From Cyrtodaria siliqua (Eukaryota > Mollusca > Bivalvia > Adapedonta > Hiatellidae): DNA of 64,000 bases. The stretch lies in assembly GCA_037043455.1 (NCBI GenBank), contig JAWPHD010003262.1:124001-188000 (forward strand), read 5' to 3'. A model generated the notes under the pieces. The model was not told the origin of the DNA. It saw only the letters and a list, made by a program, of their open reading frames with translations, and did not search any database. Shown one piece after another: positions 11,860 to 22,971 of this stretch; the first letter of the stretch is position 1; each line of letters begins with the position of its first letter. The position numbers and the translations under genes are program-made.

Positions 11860-12730
11860 GATCTAGTTTTAAAATATAGTAGTAATTTAAGAACACATCT
11901 GTGACTAGGACTATCTCAACCTGACTTCTTTGAGTACGTGATTTACGATTTATTAATATCTAAACACCACATATTTCTTTAGATCCTTGGTCGTGATCAC
12001 TTTAATACAGTGGTAATTAAACGTGTTAGAAAGTATCAGAAGAGTACTGCGTTTTGCGAAACGCGTATTATACGTGAATAACATAAGAATTAGGATCTCA
12101 TTAACGATTTTCAGTTTGTATTTGTTATTTTGGTTTTATACTTCATGATATAGTTACATTTTGTCGCAATTGTAATAACAACAACATATACTGGTATCTA
12201 TGAAAAACACAGCATGTATTACTATTGTTTTTACAATTTTGTTAGAACCGTTAGCAAGCCAACTTTGGGGAACATGGTATGCGTTTTTAACAATTAAATA
12301 GCATACGTGGTTATGACCCTATCATTTCGCAAATCATTGCATGTGTGGCACTGACCCATCTACAGTTCGACACTATGATTCCGCTTTGAATGAGCGATGA
12401 CCTGACATATTGTGGAACCTATAATGACGTCTACATAAATCCATAAAGTTTAGTAACGTTTATTGTTTGACTTCAATCTTGTCTTGTCTTACCTTTAATG
12501 ATGTATTCTCATGTTGCTCTGGATTTTGCTAAGTTACAAAGTGTACTTAGTCTGTGGCCTTTTAGGCATTTTCATATTCATTTATACATGATCATCTTCG
12601 TATCTTTATACCGCCTAATAATTATGCCTAATTTGTTTCTATTTATTCTTGCAATTTTTGTTTTCTTAGGATGCGTGTTTTTAATGTACTGTATTCTGTG
12701 AATGCAACATTTCCAGTTCGACGTATATAA
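11860..12730 (+). pseudogene. Decayed Penelope-like element, C-terminal coding end and part of the tail
   Basis: Aligns by eye with 23690-24400: GTGATTTACGATTTATTAAT, ATCCTTGGTCGTGATCACTT, a CATCTACAGTTCGACACTAT segment, GCGATGACCTGACATATTGT and TGACGTCTACATAAA, ending TGAATGCAACATTTCCAGTTCGA at about 12700-12722. The reading frame is broken throughout. The 67-codon ORF at 12498-12701 lies in what is normally the 3' untranslated part. Confidence 0.55.
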
Positions 12731-13165
12731 CTACTTTCATATAAAAACATGTTCTTAAAGACCAATTAAACTAGATATTTTATAAACACGCAATGCCGAG
12801 CTATACAAACTCAACTACTTAACTACTAGACTACATATAAACAGTATAGAAATTACTCCGATATGTTAAAAGCATAAAGGCGAAGAAATAATCTAAGAAG
12901 GCTATTAAAATGTGTATACAAAAACAAACAAGACCACGAAATACAATAAAAAGAAAAACGCCTTAAGTAAAAATGGATAGTTGTATTAACTCTCCAAGAT
13001 AAGACATAAAAACTATAGGTTTGAAGCACTAATTGAATATACGTATAATCCAGAATATAGTTCAAAACAGCATGATGTTTTAATTAAATGTCCTTCGTAT
13101 GACGATCATCGGAAAACTATGGTTGATGGGTTGATCGCCATCAAATAAATAGAGGATCTTACATG
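12731..13165. other. No feature recognised
   Basis: AT-rich and low in complexity. The 70-codon reverse ORF at 12853-13065 shows no motif. Confidence 0.45.
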
Positions 13166-13284
13166 AGTACTCATTCATTATTGAATTTATTAAACGAGTT
13201 GGCAAAATGATATAATGCGAGGCTCTTGCCGAGCATTATATCATTTTTTGCTAACGAGTTTAATAAATTCAATAATGAATGAGA
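13150..13284. mobile_element. Foldback element, about 49-bp arms
   Basis: Left arm 13171-13218 (TCATTCATTATTGAATTTAT ... GATATAATGC) and right arm 13233-13282 are reverse complements with few mismatches, around GAGGCTCTTGCCGA. The flank AGAGGATCTTACATGAGT reappears inverted next to the related element at 20576-20714, so it belongs to the family's termini. Confidence 0.85.
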
Positions 13285-13579
13285 ACGAATGTTAGATTCT
13301 ATTTATCACATAACTTACATATCGACTTTTATTGCATTTTGCCTGTCACATTAACACACATTAACGTGTCGACCGTGACGTCATTAACGTTAAGTTATAC
13401 CACTAGTGGAATATCGAAAATAGTGAATGGTGTTATTACACTCCCACACCGCATGTTATGTGATAAAGTAAACATATTTAATGAGACGAATGGTTCTGAG
13501 AAAATAAAGTTAATATACATATATAATTTTTGTTGATATTTTACCAATATATGCCAATATAATGATTTGTTTTAAAAAA

Positions 13580-14640
13580 AAGTTGAAGGAAGCTGTCACA
13601 AAATTAAATACGATCAGACTTAAAAGTCGAACAGGAAATGTAGCATGCAAGGACCACAGTCAAACAAAACCAAGAATGGAAACAAACAATAATTACAAAG
13701 CTGAATAAAAGGCAATATTTGACGTCACAAAAACACCAAACGTGCACCAAACATCACACTTACCCTACTGAAACCTCAATAAAATGTGACAATGTTAACT
13801 GTAACAAAATTAGATATGATCAGACATGAAAGTCGACTGAACAGGAAATGTAGCATTCAAGGACCACAGTCAAACAACATCAATAATGGAAACAAACAAT
13901 AACTACAAAGCTAAATAGAAGGCAAAATTTAACGTCACAAACATAAAAATCTAAATTACCTTAACTTTATTTTTTTTGCCTTAGCATTTTCTTTTTGCTG
14001 AAAGTTTATATGTTCTGTTATTTCTTGTAATGCTTTGGATGTTCCCAGCTGTAAAATTGGAATATATAACCGTCATTTTTAATTATTACAAACACTATTT
14101 CCTAGGAGAAGAATTATATAAGCAGTCTGCTTTCGTTCTAATCCTTTAATACGATTGTACTATGTATATATGAAATGTTGTAAACCATTGAAAAAAATAA
14201 AATATGTTTAAACCAAAGATAAAAAGGTTGACACTGCGACTATCGCCTTGGAAAGGTCAATGGCAAAAACGGCCGCTGGGGGTTTAAAACAGGCTATATG
14301 GTGCACCAAATCTCACCCTTACTCTATTGTAATCATCTCAATAAAATGGGACATTGTAAACTGTAACAAAATTATGTCAGACATAAATGTCGAAAAGGAA
14401 ATGTAGCATTCAAGGACCACAGCCAAACAAAATCAGGAATAGAAACAAACAATAACTACAAAGCTAAATAAAAGGCAAGATATGACGTCACAAACATAAA
14501 CAGGTGGACAATACGACTACCGCCTTGAAACGGTCAATGGCAAAAATGGCCGCTCGGGGTTTAAACCAGGTTCTAGGATGCACCAAACCTCACACTTGCC
14601 CTATTGTAATCTCAATAAAATGAGACAAATGTAAATAAAG
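13580..14640 (-). mobile_element. Tandem copies of the Penelope-like tail
   Basis: The segment GACATGAAAGTCGA..ACAGGAAATGTAGCATTCAA occurs near 13610, 13815 and 14375. Two reverse-strand tail modules lie at 14222-14345 and 14503-14630, each with GGTCAATGGCAAAAA, GGGGTTTAAA and the CCTCACACTTGCCCTA-type segment. The arrangement is a partial tandem array of element 3' ends in reverse orientation. Confidence 0.7.
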
Positions 14641-15250
14641 ATATCCCCGCCAGATTATGTTCTCTAACAAACAAGGCAGCATTCATATGCAATATAGGTA
14701 TAACACATGAATGATCATATATATATATGAATATACATATCATATGCATAGAAAGCCAAAAAGCAAGTACTCTTTGACTTGACAGAAGCCAGAGCAACAA
14801 GAGAAAAAAACATTAAGGGTATTACAAAACAAGATTTAAAACAAGCATCAAATGCCACCGTTATTGGAGGATTTAGGTAGACATCATCATAGGGTCCTCA
14901 ATCTGTCCGGTCATCGCACATCAAAGAGGAAAGCATAGTGGTAAACTGGCAATGGGTCAACCACTAAACATGCAGTACGTTGCAAAGTGATGGAGCATAA
15001 CCTCTTTTAATAAACGGTTTAACAAGTTTAATAAATCTATGAAAGTGATTATGACCAAGGATCTTACGAAGTTTGTAAATTACATCACCATAGAACGTTG
15101 TGATAATCCTAGTCGCAGAAGAGTTCTTAAATTACCTTTATATTTTAAAAGTAGATCAGCGTTACGTTAATACAATTTTGCAAAGGTTTTTTGAAGTTTA
15201 TTGTAACGGTTATCCTAATGGTGTAGCTTCTTAGTTATACAAAGATTACG
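14640..15250 (-). pseudogene. Penelope-like coding 3' end, reverse strand
   Basis: The reverse complement of 14870-15150 matches the C-terminal coding region at 23690-23920. Recognisable blocks are TAGGTAGACATCATCATAGG, CCGGTCATCGCACA, ATCATGACCAAGGATCTTAC-type sequence with GAAGTTTGTAAATTACATCA, and CTTAAATTACCTTTATATTTT. Stops and indels interrupt the frame. It joins the tail modules on its left, so one reverse-oriented decayed element spans about 14.2-15.2 kb. Confidence 0.6.
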
Positions 15251-15797
15251 AATATTAAAGTCCTCAACAATGAGTGAGTGTAATTAGTGACTTTGACAAA
15301 TGATGTTTTAATTGTTATATGTTTAGATTTTATTCCGTTTTACTAAATAGAATGCCAAAATGTAGTCACTCATGGCTCCATGTGAGTCGGATATCAATGA
15401 CTCAATTCTGAAATTAGAATCGAAAACATAAATATTTTTACATAGAGGAAACATCCAAGTATCAGAATATTACATGCCTAGTCCAGAGAAAAGTGGCACG
15501 CCATACAACTATATATAAAGATCGTCACTCCATCGGAATAAGAACATTGGATTGAAGAGGTTCTGGACCTAAATCAAACATAAAACCGGAATGAAAATTT
15601 TGCAACGCACATGAACTGAAGTTTGAAGGATCATTGTACACCAACGCCATACTAGTAAACAGGCAGTCCCATTCAGTTTTTGCAAAGAGAGAGAGATGCA
15701 CTTCTGTAGTTGTCCAGTGTAAATATAGAAGACACTCACTGGTGTATTACCACCATGTATCGATTTTTATCGTGAATTGTTTGCCAAGCGACCTTCA
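15250..15797. other. No feature recognised
   Basis: Possibly more decayed interior of the same reverse-oriented element, but no conserved motif was identified. The 72-codon ORF at 15634-15852 runs into the LTR-like repeat. Confidence 0.4.
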
Positions 15798-16090
15798 AAA
15801 AATACTGATAAAGGTGATCCCTTGGGAGCAACAAACACAATTAAGAGAATAAAGCAGCAGACTCGGTTTTATTGAGTCTGTTCATGAGAAGTAATGAAAG
15901 AAGCAACACCTCTCACGCCCCCTAGCACCGGCTTAAACGGTATTCTACTTCAAAGCCACCTATATTGGGCTAGTTGGTACCAAAGGACCAGTAAAAATAA
16001 CACTACTGATTCGTAGCACGGGGAGACTTTTTACAGCCGCCACACTGCAAGTGTGAATGTTAATAAATACTGATAAAGGTGATCCCTTCA
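15798..16090 (-). mobile_element. LTR-like repeat with AATAAA-bearing hairpin
   Basis: The unit is bounded by a direct repeat, AATACTGATAAAGGTGATCC, once near 15800 and again near 16066 (AAGGTGATCC at 15811 and 16076, period 265 bp). Inside, 15858-15880 forms a perfect 7-bp stem (CAGACTC / GAGTCTG) whose 9-base loop reads AATAAAACC on the element's sense (minus) strand. Further in are CTCACGCCCCCTAGCACCGG, AAAGCCACCTATATTGGGCT and CCGCCACACTGCAAGTGTG. It is the best-preserved copy of this repeat in the window. Confidence 0.7.
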
Positions 16091-16555
16091 AGTTTTATTT
16101 TATCTAACAATTCAATATGACTAGTTCAATGTTTGTTTGGTTATGTTAAAATAAATGAAGCATACAATTCTTTTAATTACAATCTTTCGAAAATACTTTT
16201 TTTGTAATTTTGGAACACACTTTTAAAATCAGAAATAGCTATATATAACTACAAAAATAGTGTATGCACGTGTAGACATTTTAAAATATGCATGTGTAGA
16301 CATTTTAAAATGATGTCATGTGTTACGTGTTAGGTTTTATCCAATGAAATAACGTTAAACATACATTATGCAATTATATCACTACTGATATTCTAACGTT
16401 ATTGAGATACAGAGTCCGTCGTTGTGCAAAAGACAGGATCGTTTATCTCCTAGTTAGACATTCGCCATTACTTTATTATGATGACCTTCATAAACTAGAG
16501 AAAATTAAGCTACATTAAAGAAGCCTTAAAATAAATCAATGCGAATTATTACCGA
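16091..16555. other. No gene recognised
   Basis: AT-rich. A short local duplication is present: GCACGTGTAGACATTTTAAA and GCATGTGTAGACATTTTAAA near 16266 and 16290. Confidence 0.5.
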
Positions 16556-16613
16556 CTAATACATACGAGGCACATCAACAAGTTCTGAAATAAAGAGACC
16601 AGTGTCAAAGAAA

Positions 16614-16766
16614 ATGTTAGAATGTTACAACACACAAAGTGTCCCCAACACTGAAGATGACATTCAGGAGTTGGACAAAATGCATAAAGGTGATGCTAGA
16701 TACGTCACACATATGCGCAACCATTTTCTTTGCTCAAATCAACTGGAGGTCTTCAGTCCCTTTTAA
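16614..16766 (+). CDS. Unassigned 51-codon ORF, possible exon or element fragment
   Basis: ATG at 16614 to TAA at 16764-16766; the frame is also open upstream to about 16558. The peptide is hydrophilic and balanced (ends NQLEVFSPF; middle contains NTEDDIQELDKMHKGDARYV). That is unlike the low-complexity peptides that chance AT-rich frames give elsewhere in this window. I recognise no family. There is no clear splice acceptor or donor at its ends and no partner exon. It could be a remnant of a transposon protein or a retrocopy. Confidence 0.25.
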   Translation: MLECYNTQSVPNTEDDIQELDKMHKGDARYVTHMRNHFLCSNQLEVFSPF

Positions 16767-17149
16767 CCTTTTCTAAGTATCTTTTTTAATAAAGCTATTT
16801 TGTCCATATTGTACCTTTAGTTCTGGTAAGCTATATGATATATTAGTCATATGTGGACATATAACACATGCGTACTACTGTTAACAAAGTAATATCAAGC
16901 CGATATCAAGCTACTTACCTGAACTTATTTACAGAGGTGGAACATGCATATGCTCGGGAACGTTTCTTTCTCTATAACAAATTATCGTGCACAATTAGGG
17001 CATGAATATATTCATTAGTATATATTAATATTACGGCCATTGAAAAGAAACACTGACCTGCGTATAAAAAATGTCAAACAGCTCCTGTTTGGTTGGGCAA
17101 TGTATTTTTAGATTTCTAAAGGTTTATCAGCGTATTATACAGTTGATCT

Positions 17150-18051
17150 ATTGTTCGGGGCGCTTGTTTCAACCAAAGAGTTTTTGGACATTTCAGACAA
17201 AATTCATCTAGTACCTAAATATGTTATATATCAGTGAGACAGACATTTTTAATGGTAAATAAAAACATCTTACTTTTCAAAATCGATTGAGAAATAAAAA
17301 AAATAAAAAAAATTAAAAAAATCATGTGCAAAAGCTGTTTTTGATGGGGCATTTTCAATGCAAAATTCTACTGCATTAAAAAACAAATTAAGAATTTTTT
17401 GTAGCATGGTCGGTGACATTTCCTTTGATGAATGCAGAGCATTAAATCGTTTAATTTAGGGTAACTAAAGGGGCGTGGCTAAACCGTGCTACAGCTACCG
17501 GATATTGGAATTTAGAGTACGGTCACTATGACGTCACAGTGTTACTAAGTACACCATGCTACAAAAAAGATAGAGTCTGTCTCAGCTCGTTGGTTATTTA
17601 AACACCTCGATGGGCTACGCCCATCTCGGTGTTTAAATAAGCCAACTCGCTGAGACCAGACTCGATGGGCTACGCCCATCTCGGTGTTTAAATAAGCCAA
17701 CTCGCTGAGACCAGACTCTATCTATTACTTATCCAAAAATGGTGTTAAATTGTTGGATATTCGTAAATTAAGACACACTGAACGTGTTACAGCAAAATAT
17801 GAACGCTTACTGAAGTTATTTGAATTTCCTTAATTATCTGCTGTCCCACCAAGTTATTTGCATGGGAAAAGTCCCATAAAAAATCAGTTGGGATGTAGAA
17901 TATTTATTTCTCAATCAATTTGCAAAACTAAGGTATTTTTATTTACCACTAAAAATAGCAGTTCTAATGATATATAATTGATGTACGTGTTATTTAAATC
18001 ACTCAAGCTACAGCAGGAAAACAATTGGCTGAAACAAGCGCCCCATACAAT
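17150..18051. mobile_element. Long terminal-inverted-repeat element, about 0.9 kb
   Basis: The ends ATTGTTCGGGGCGCTTGTTTC (left, 17150) and GAAACAAGCGCCCCATACAAT (right, ending 18051) are inverted. The arms run about 150-250 bp inward: TTTTTAATGGTAAATAAAAA near 17248 pairs with TTTTTATTTACCACTAAAAA near 17936, and GATTGAGAAATAAA near 17285 pairs with TTTATTTCTCAATC near 17903. The interior has no transposase ORF. It holds a nested foldback element at 17571-17724. It resembles a MITE or foldback-type DNA transposon of unknown superfamily. Confidence 0.7.
17571..17724. mobile_element. Nested foldback element with duplicated right arm
   Basis: Left arm AGAGTCTGTCTCAGCTCGTT..TTTAAACACCTCGATGGGC, loop TAC, right arm GCCCATCTCGGTGTTTAAAT..AGACCAGACTC. 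The right arm with its GATGGGCTACGCCCATC core is repeated 55 bp on (17608 and 17663). A relative sits at 59880-59970. Confidence 0.85.
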
Positions 18052-19025
18052 AAGACGAACAACCAACTATCAACTACATTCTTGAGAAAAAGTTGCTTTA
18101 CAATGTGTCCTATATTTCTCGGAATGCGCACCGGGAACTTCATTTGTGAATAAACACACGTTTTATAAAAAATAAGTTTTTATGTTATAAAACATGAAGA
18201 ATAAGCTTATACACTTGTATCATTTTTCCATTTCCTCTGCAGCTGAGGTCTCGCGATTTGAGTAATTGGTCAGTAATTGATGTTGCCATGGCTACCAGGT
18301 AGTCTGTTGTTTTGATTAGACAAAGGTGAAATGTATTGTTACATGTGTTACAAACAACATATGTAGGGCTAACTTAGTCCGATGAATAAAACGATGGACT
18401 TGAGACGTAAATACACAAACATTTTAAAATTTGAACTCACCATGGAAAATCAGCAAATGCCCGTCATCGGGTTTGTAATCGTAAATGTCAATGAAAACAT
18501 AAAAAATGAACTTTTTATTTAATCGTTTTCTTTCAAGAAATCTAAAATCACAGTTACTTCAAATGTTAACCAGCTGGTGTCGCATAGGATACAAGTCTTC
18601 AAAGTCTAGCAAGACATGTTTGACAATTAATGGTGCAAAACCCTGAGGGTATATATCCATTCTGGAAATTGATCAATTGTAGTAAGTATTAATGCCATGT
18701 TCTGCACCGTGCAAAACTATATTCTTCTCGACGAAGCCTCCGCCAGAAGTACGTCACTCACCGAGTACCGGTTTAACTGAATTATTTATTGATATGACAT
18801 TTAACCTTTATCCCGCTTCATATACATAATGGACTGCCTTTTCTTTGAATTAAGACCATTCCATTTATGTGAAAAAGGTTTTTTTGTGGAAAATGACTGA
18901 TCAGCAGCCGGATATTGTTACTCAAAGGCTGATCTGGGTTTACAATGAACGCAAAGGCTGTTATAGTCGTGCTTGGCGGGTTAAGGGTTAAAATCGGTGT
19001 AGGTTATATCATAGGTAATATATGT
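18052..19025. other. No feature recognised
   Basis: AT-rich sequence without a credible ORF or clear repeat structure. Confidence 0.5.
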
Positions 19026-19029
19026 AGGT

Positions 19030-19530
19030 TTGATCGAGACTGTTCATGTAGTGTAGCGGTAGTAAAAAATGCTTGCAAAAGGGCCCTTTAGCCCCGGGTT
19101 GAGCAAAATGTACACCACAAACACTTTCAGCAAAAAAGCACATCACAAACATATAAGGGCTGACAACAGAGGTACCGCATTGGAACGGTCAGTGGCAAAA
19201 GGGACCACCGGGGAGTTTAAACCGGTTCAAGGGTGCACCAAATCTCACTCTTACACTGCCATCATCCCTAAAAAACAGGAGAGTGTAAATAACAACTAAT
19301 CCCCTCCGAGTTAACACCTTACATTTGAGAAAGCGTAGAAAGGTGTAACAAGAAAAAACACAGAAATGTTCATGTATATAATATATCAAAAAATAAGTTA
19401 AACCTATGAAGCTAATCTCATATGTACTTGATGAATTGTCTGAAGTCAGAGCATCAAGGGGAAAATCGTTAAGGACACAACAAAACGGAGTGGAAGACGT
19501 ACATCAAACCGTTCCAGACTTAAAAGATGA
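19030..19530 (-). mobile_element. Penelope-like repeat piece and tail
   Basis: Starts with a truncated LTR-like piece (GATCGAGACTGTTCATG ... CCCCGGGTTGAGCAAAATGT, 19031-19110). It continues into a reverse-strand tail: GGTACCGCATTGGAACGGTC, AGTGGCAAAAGGGACC, TTTAAACCGGTTCAAGGGTG and CTCACTCTTACACTGCC. GAATTGTCTGAAGTCAGAGC..GACACAACAAAACGG follows. The two overlapping ORFs (19069-19299 plus, 19189-19389 minus) are shadows of this repeat. Confidence 0.65.
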
Positions 19531-19680
19531 TTTAGGAACACATTGTCACAGATTCCACAAAGTTTATAGCTGTTATTATATATATCATAACTCCATTCTA
19601 ATGATTATTAGTAATAAATATTGTCTTTGGTATGAAAATGATATCTTGAAAAGTGTCTATCAAACTATTTTCTGTTTGTT

Positions 19681-19826
19681 ACATGATCGTCATCATACGT
19701 TCTAGTAAGTGCAAACAGTATATTATTTTTTATAAAACACGTTGAGAAACCTGAGACATGATCATCATCATACGTTCTGTTAAGTGGAAACACTATTTTA
19801 TTTTAATAAAAAACGTTGAGAAACTT
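19681..19826. repeat. Tandem duplication, about 75 bp
   Basis: ACATGATCGTCATCATACGT...ACGTTGAGAAACCT is followed by ACATGATCATCATCATACGT...ACGTTGAGAAACTT. Confidence 0.8.
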
Positions 19827-20575
19827 TAACTCAACGGGGAAAAATCTAATTCCTCTACGTATTTGTTTGAAATAATACACTTTATTAACAAATAAAACAC
19901 GAGTTATCATATCGATCAGATAAAATGGAAAGAACCTAATATGTTTTCATACGATACACCAACGACTTAGTGTCTTCATTAGACTTAGAACTTCCACAGA
20001 AATGAAATATAAAGGAACGTCCGCAAATATTAATGATAAAAGCAAGATATAATGTTTCAGATAATTAAATATCACGCTGACAAATACGACTAATGTTAAG
20101 AGCAATCTGAAGACCAACTTCACAAGCTTTGTATTAAAATACGACTTAAAAGTAAGTTTATCACATAACATGGCGTCTGGGAGTGCAGTAAAGCCATGAC
20201 CTATTTCTCGTAATACACTAGTGTATTACAGATGCAAATGAGGACGAATCACTGCGTTTGTATACGTTAAAACTGTTAATACCAATTGTTTTCATGGTAT
20301 ATCATACGGTACTTTCAGACGCCTTAATTATTTATCACTATTTAAGATCTTACTTCATAAAATGAACGTTAGTAATGTTAAATTTGGTTTAGAGTGTCGC
20401 ATTATTTGTAAGGCGAACGCATTTACAACCACGTAACGTAGCAATGTCGTGTAAACAACAAAACGACGTCATGATTTGCCTTACAAATTGTCGCCATGCA
20501 TAAGGAAAATTGACAACATTAAAGTGAAACTATCACGTTGTAGGTGGGTTATGGGATAAACAGAATCTTACAGTC
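19827..20575. other. No feature recognised
   Basis: AT-rich. The reverse ORF 19947-20171 (74 codons) has no recognisable motif. Confidence 0.45.
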
Positions 20576-20716
20576 GTGACTGTGTGTTATTGACTTTAAT
20601 AAACTCGTTGGTTAAAAAGATGGGATACTCGGCAAGAGCCTCGTATCCTATCATTTTATCCAACACGTTTATTAAAATCAATAATACGCAGTCACTCATG
20701 TAAGATCCTCTATATA
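20576..20716. mobile_element. Foldback element related to 13150-13284
   Basis: Arms GTGACTGTGTGTTATTGACT..AATAAACTCGTTGG and its inverse (..CAACACGTTTATT..AATACGCAGTCAC) surround GATACTCGGCAAGAGCCTCGTATC. The right flank CTCATGTAAGATCCTCTAT is the inverse of the left flank of the 13.15-kb element. Confidence 0.8.
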
Positions 20717-20719
20717 AAG

Positions 20720-21480
20720 GTCAGACCTGAAATGCAGCATTCACAAACCACCGTCAACAAAAAAACAACGTACAAAACAACCAACAATTAGAAGGAAATT
20801 AGAAGCAAAACATGCGACACCACAAACATAAAGGCGTTGACAACAGGGTACCGCCATGCAACGGTCAGTGGCAAACATTCGTTGGAGGTTTAAACCAAGT
20901 TCTAGGTTGAGGTTCTAACAAACTATACAGCATGTATAGGCAATAGAAGTATAACACAAACATAATCATGTATGTATGAATATTAAAATGACCAGAATGC
21001 TACAAAGCAAGTAGTCAGAAGCCAGAGCAATAAGAGAATAAACCATTAAGGACACGACACAATACGACTGAAGACAAAAAATCAAACGTTACAGTTCTTT
21101 TATGATTTAGGTAGACGTCGGCATGTTGCTATTGTACAACTACGCAGTTTGTCAGGTTATCGCACAATCAAAGAGACAGGCAAAGTGGTGAACTGCAACT
21201 AGGTTAACCACTGAAAATACCTTAAGTTTCTCATATTTTAAAATGAATTAATAAAATAATGACTGTTTTTACAACCATTTAACATCTTTTAATAATAAAG
21301 GTTGGCATGTGGAATGGTGATGAATAAAATAAAATAATGGAGATGAAAAACAATGATTAATGAAAAATGAACATCCCCATAGAAAGAAATAATAAAAGAT
21401 CGGACAGGGAAAGTAGCATTCAAGGAGGACAGTCAGGTTGTGATAGTCCTAGACTAAGTGATTAAGTCAATGTTTAACGT
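20720..21480 (-). mobile_element. Penelope-like tail, reverse strand, decayed
   Basis: AAATGCAGCATTCACAAACC, GGTACCGCCATGCAACGGTC, AGTGGCAAAC, TTTAAACCAAGTTCTAGG, AGTCAGAAGCCAGAGCAATA and TTATGATTTAGGTAGACGTC all match the reverse-strand family. The tail module is truncated after TTCTAGG (about 20905). A second start (GATCGGACAGGGAAAGTAGC) occurs near 21394. Confidence 0.6.
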
Positions 21481-21779
21481 CGCAGGTTTACTACTTATTG
21501 GTTAGTAATTATATCGATTCATATAATCTTGTTTTGTTTTCTTTTCACCAATCTGCTTATTCTCTAAATCGACTACGCAAAATCTATTTGGGATATAGTG
21601 CTTAATCCGTTGAGCTAAAAGGTTGGATATCAAATCAAATGATTCGCTTCCTAAATATAGTGCATTGTGGTGTATAGGAATCAGCGGTAGTAACGAATTA
21701 TTTTTTTCTGTTGATATTCACTTTTCTCAGCTCTTGTATTGTAGATTATTTTAAAATTTCAAGACTTGAAGATATATCA

Positions 21780-21935
21780 TAGAAAAGAATATGAGAGTGG
21801 ACCTTTGGAAACGGCCAAACACGATAAATATGAAATATTGCAGTCTCGGTTTGCTTGAGACTGTTCGTGAACGGTAGTGAAGTATGCGTGCTACCGTTCA
21901 CGCCCCCTAGCACGGGGTTGAGCAGAACTCAATAT
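21780..21935 (-). mobile_element. Diverged LTR-like repeat with two adjacent stem-loops
   Basis: CAGTCTC (21841-21847) pairs with GAGACTG (21857-21863). Just after it, CGTGAACGGTAG (21866-21877) pairs perfectly with CTACCGTTCACG (21891-21902). CCCCCTAGCACGGGGTTGAGCA follows. The order matches the LTR-like repeats at 11.3 and 15.8 kb, but here the loop has lost AATAAA. Confidence 0.6.
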
Positions 21936-22969
21936 TAATAAAAAAAATCAATAGAACAGAATTTTAACAATCCCAAACAATGATTTGGTGCATTTTCCAC
22001 GCAGATGTATCGCTAAGTGCAACACCTCTCAGAAGAAAATGATTCTTTACTACCCGAATGAAGTGTGTTTTTGAAACGTTAAATTTATACTGTCACAATA
22101 AATTGAGATATAAATATTTGCTGTTATAATAAATGGTAGGGACGAAAGCCAAAATGTAATTATCAAATAAGTCAACTTGTTAAAGTTTGGCACTTCTAGG
22201 GATACAGTGAAATTATGTAAATATTGGTGCAAAAACACTAATAAACATATTTACAGTTACAGGACAATAATTTCAGAAATGTTGCTATTGTACAACTAAA
22301 ACGGTAAAAATAAATCAGAAGCTAAATAGACGTTTTCCTTTTTATTTTAATGTTAGACGTTTAACCCGGGTTATTCTGTACTCCACAACCCACTGTATAT
22401 ATTGTTTTCATTCAACATTGTTTAACATTACACCTCGGTGGAGGTATCTTATATCCCCGTTATATCTTTAATTTGTATTTGTGCATAACAGTTTTTGATA
22501 GAAAATTAGGCATAAAAGTTTGCTCCAATTTTGTTTACTCTTAGACATGCTTATCACAACTGAGCAAGTTAAAATTGCAATAGAAGCTACAAGTAGAAAT
22601 ACGTGGTACATTTGTTTATGTTTAACTTCAATTTCTGAAAAGCTGAATAGTTTACTGTTTGCAAAGGTTACCGTTGCTAATATATTTTATCCAAAAGAAT
22701 GTTCTCGGATCAATAATAGTTTGTGTTTTATATTTAAAAGACGACCCATGTGTACTGAAAGTTAAAAATGAAAATATGACCAATATGAACTGCGGTCATT
22801 CAGTGTTTTGTATATTCGTGAGATGGCCAATACATGTTTTATTCATTCTTTGGTTTAAACATATTTTATTTGTTTCAATAGTTTACAAATTTAATACTGA
22901 CAAATATAGAAAGATGTTACAGGATTAGAACAAATCAAATTGGTTATAGAATTAGTATCTTAATCGTCC
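21936..22969. other. No feature recognised
   Basis: AT-rich. The overlapping plus-strand ORFs at 22520-22928 (81 and 89 codons) have no recognisable domain. Confidence 0.4.
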
Positions 22970-22971
22970 CT

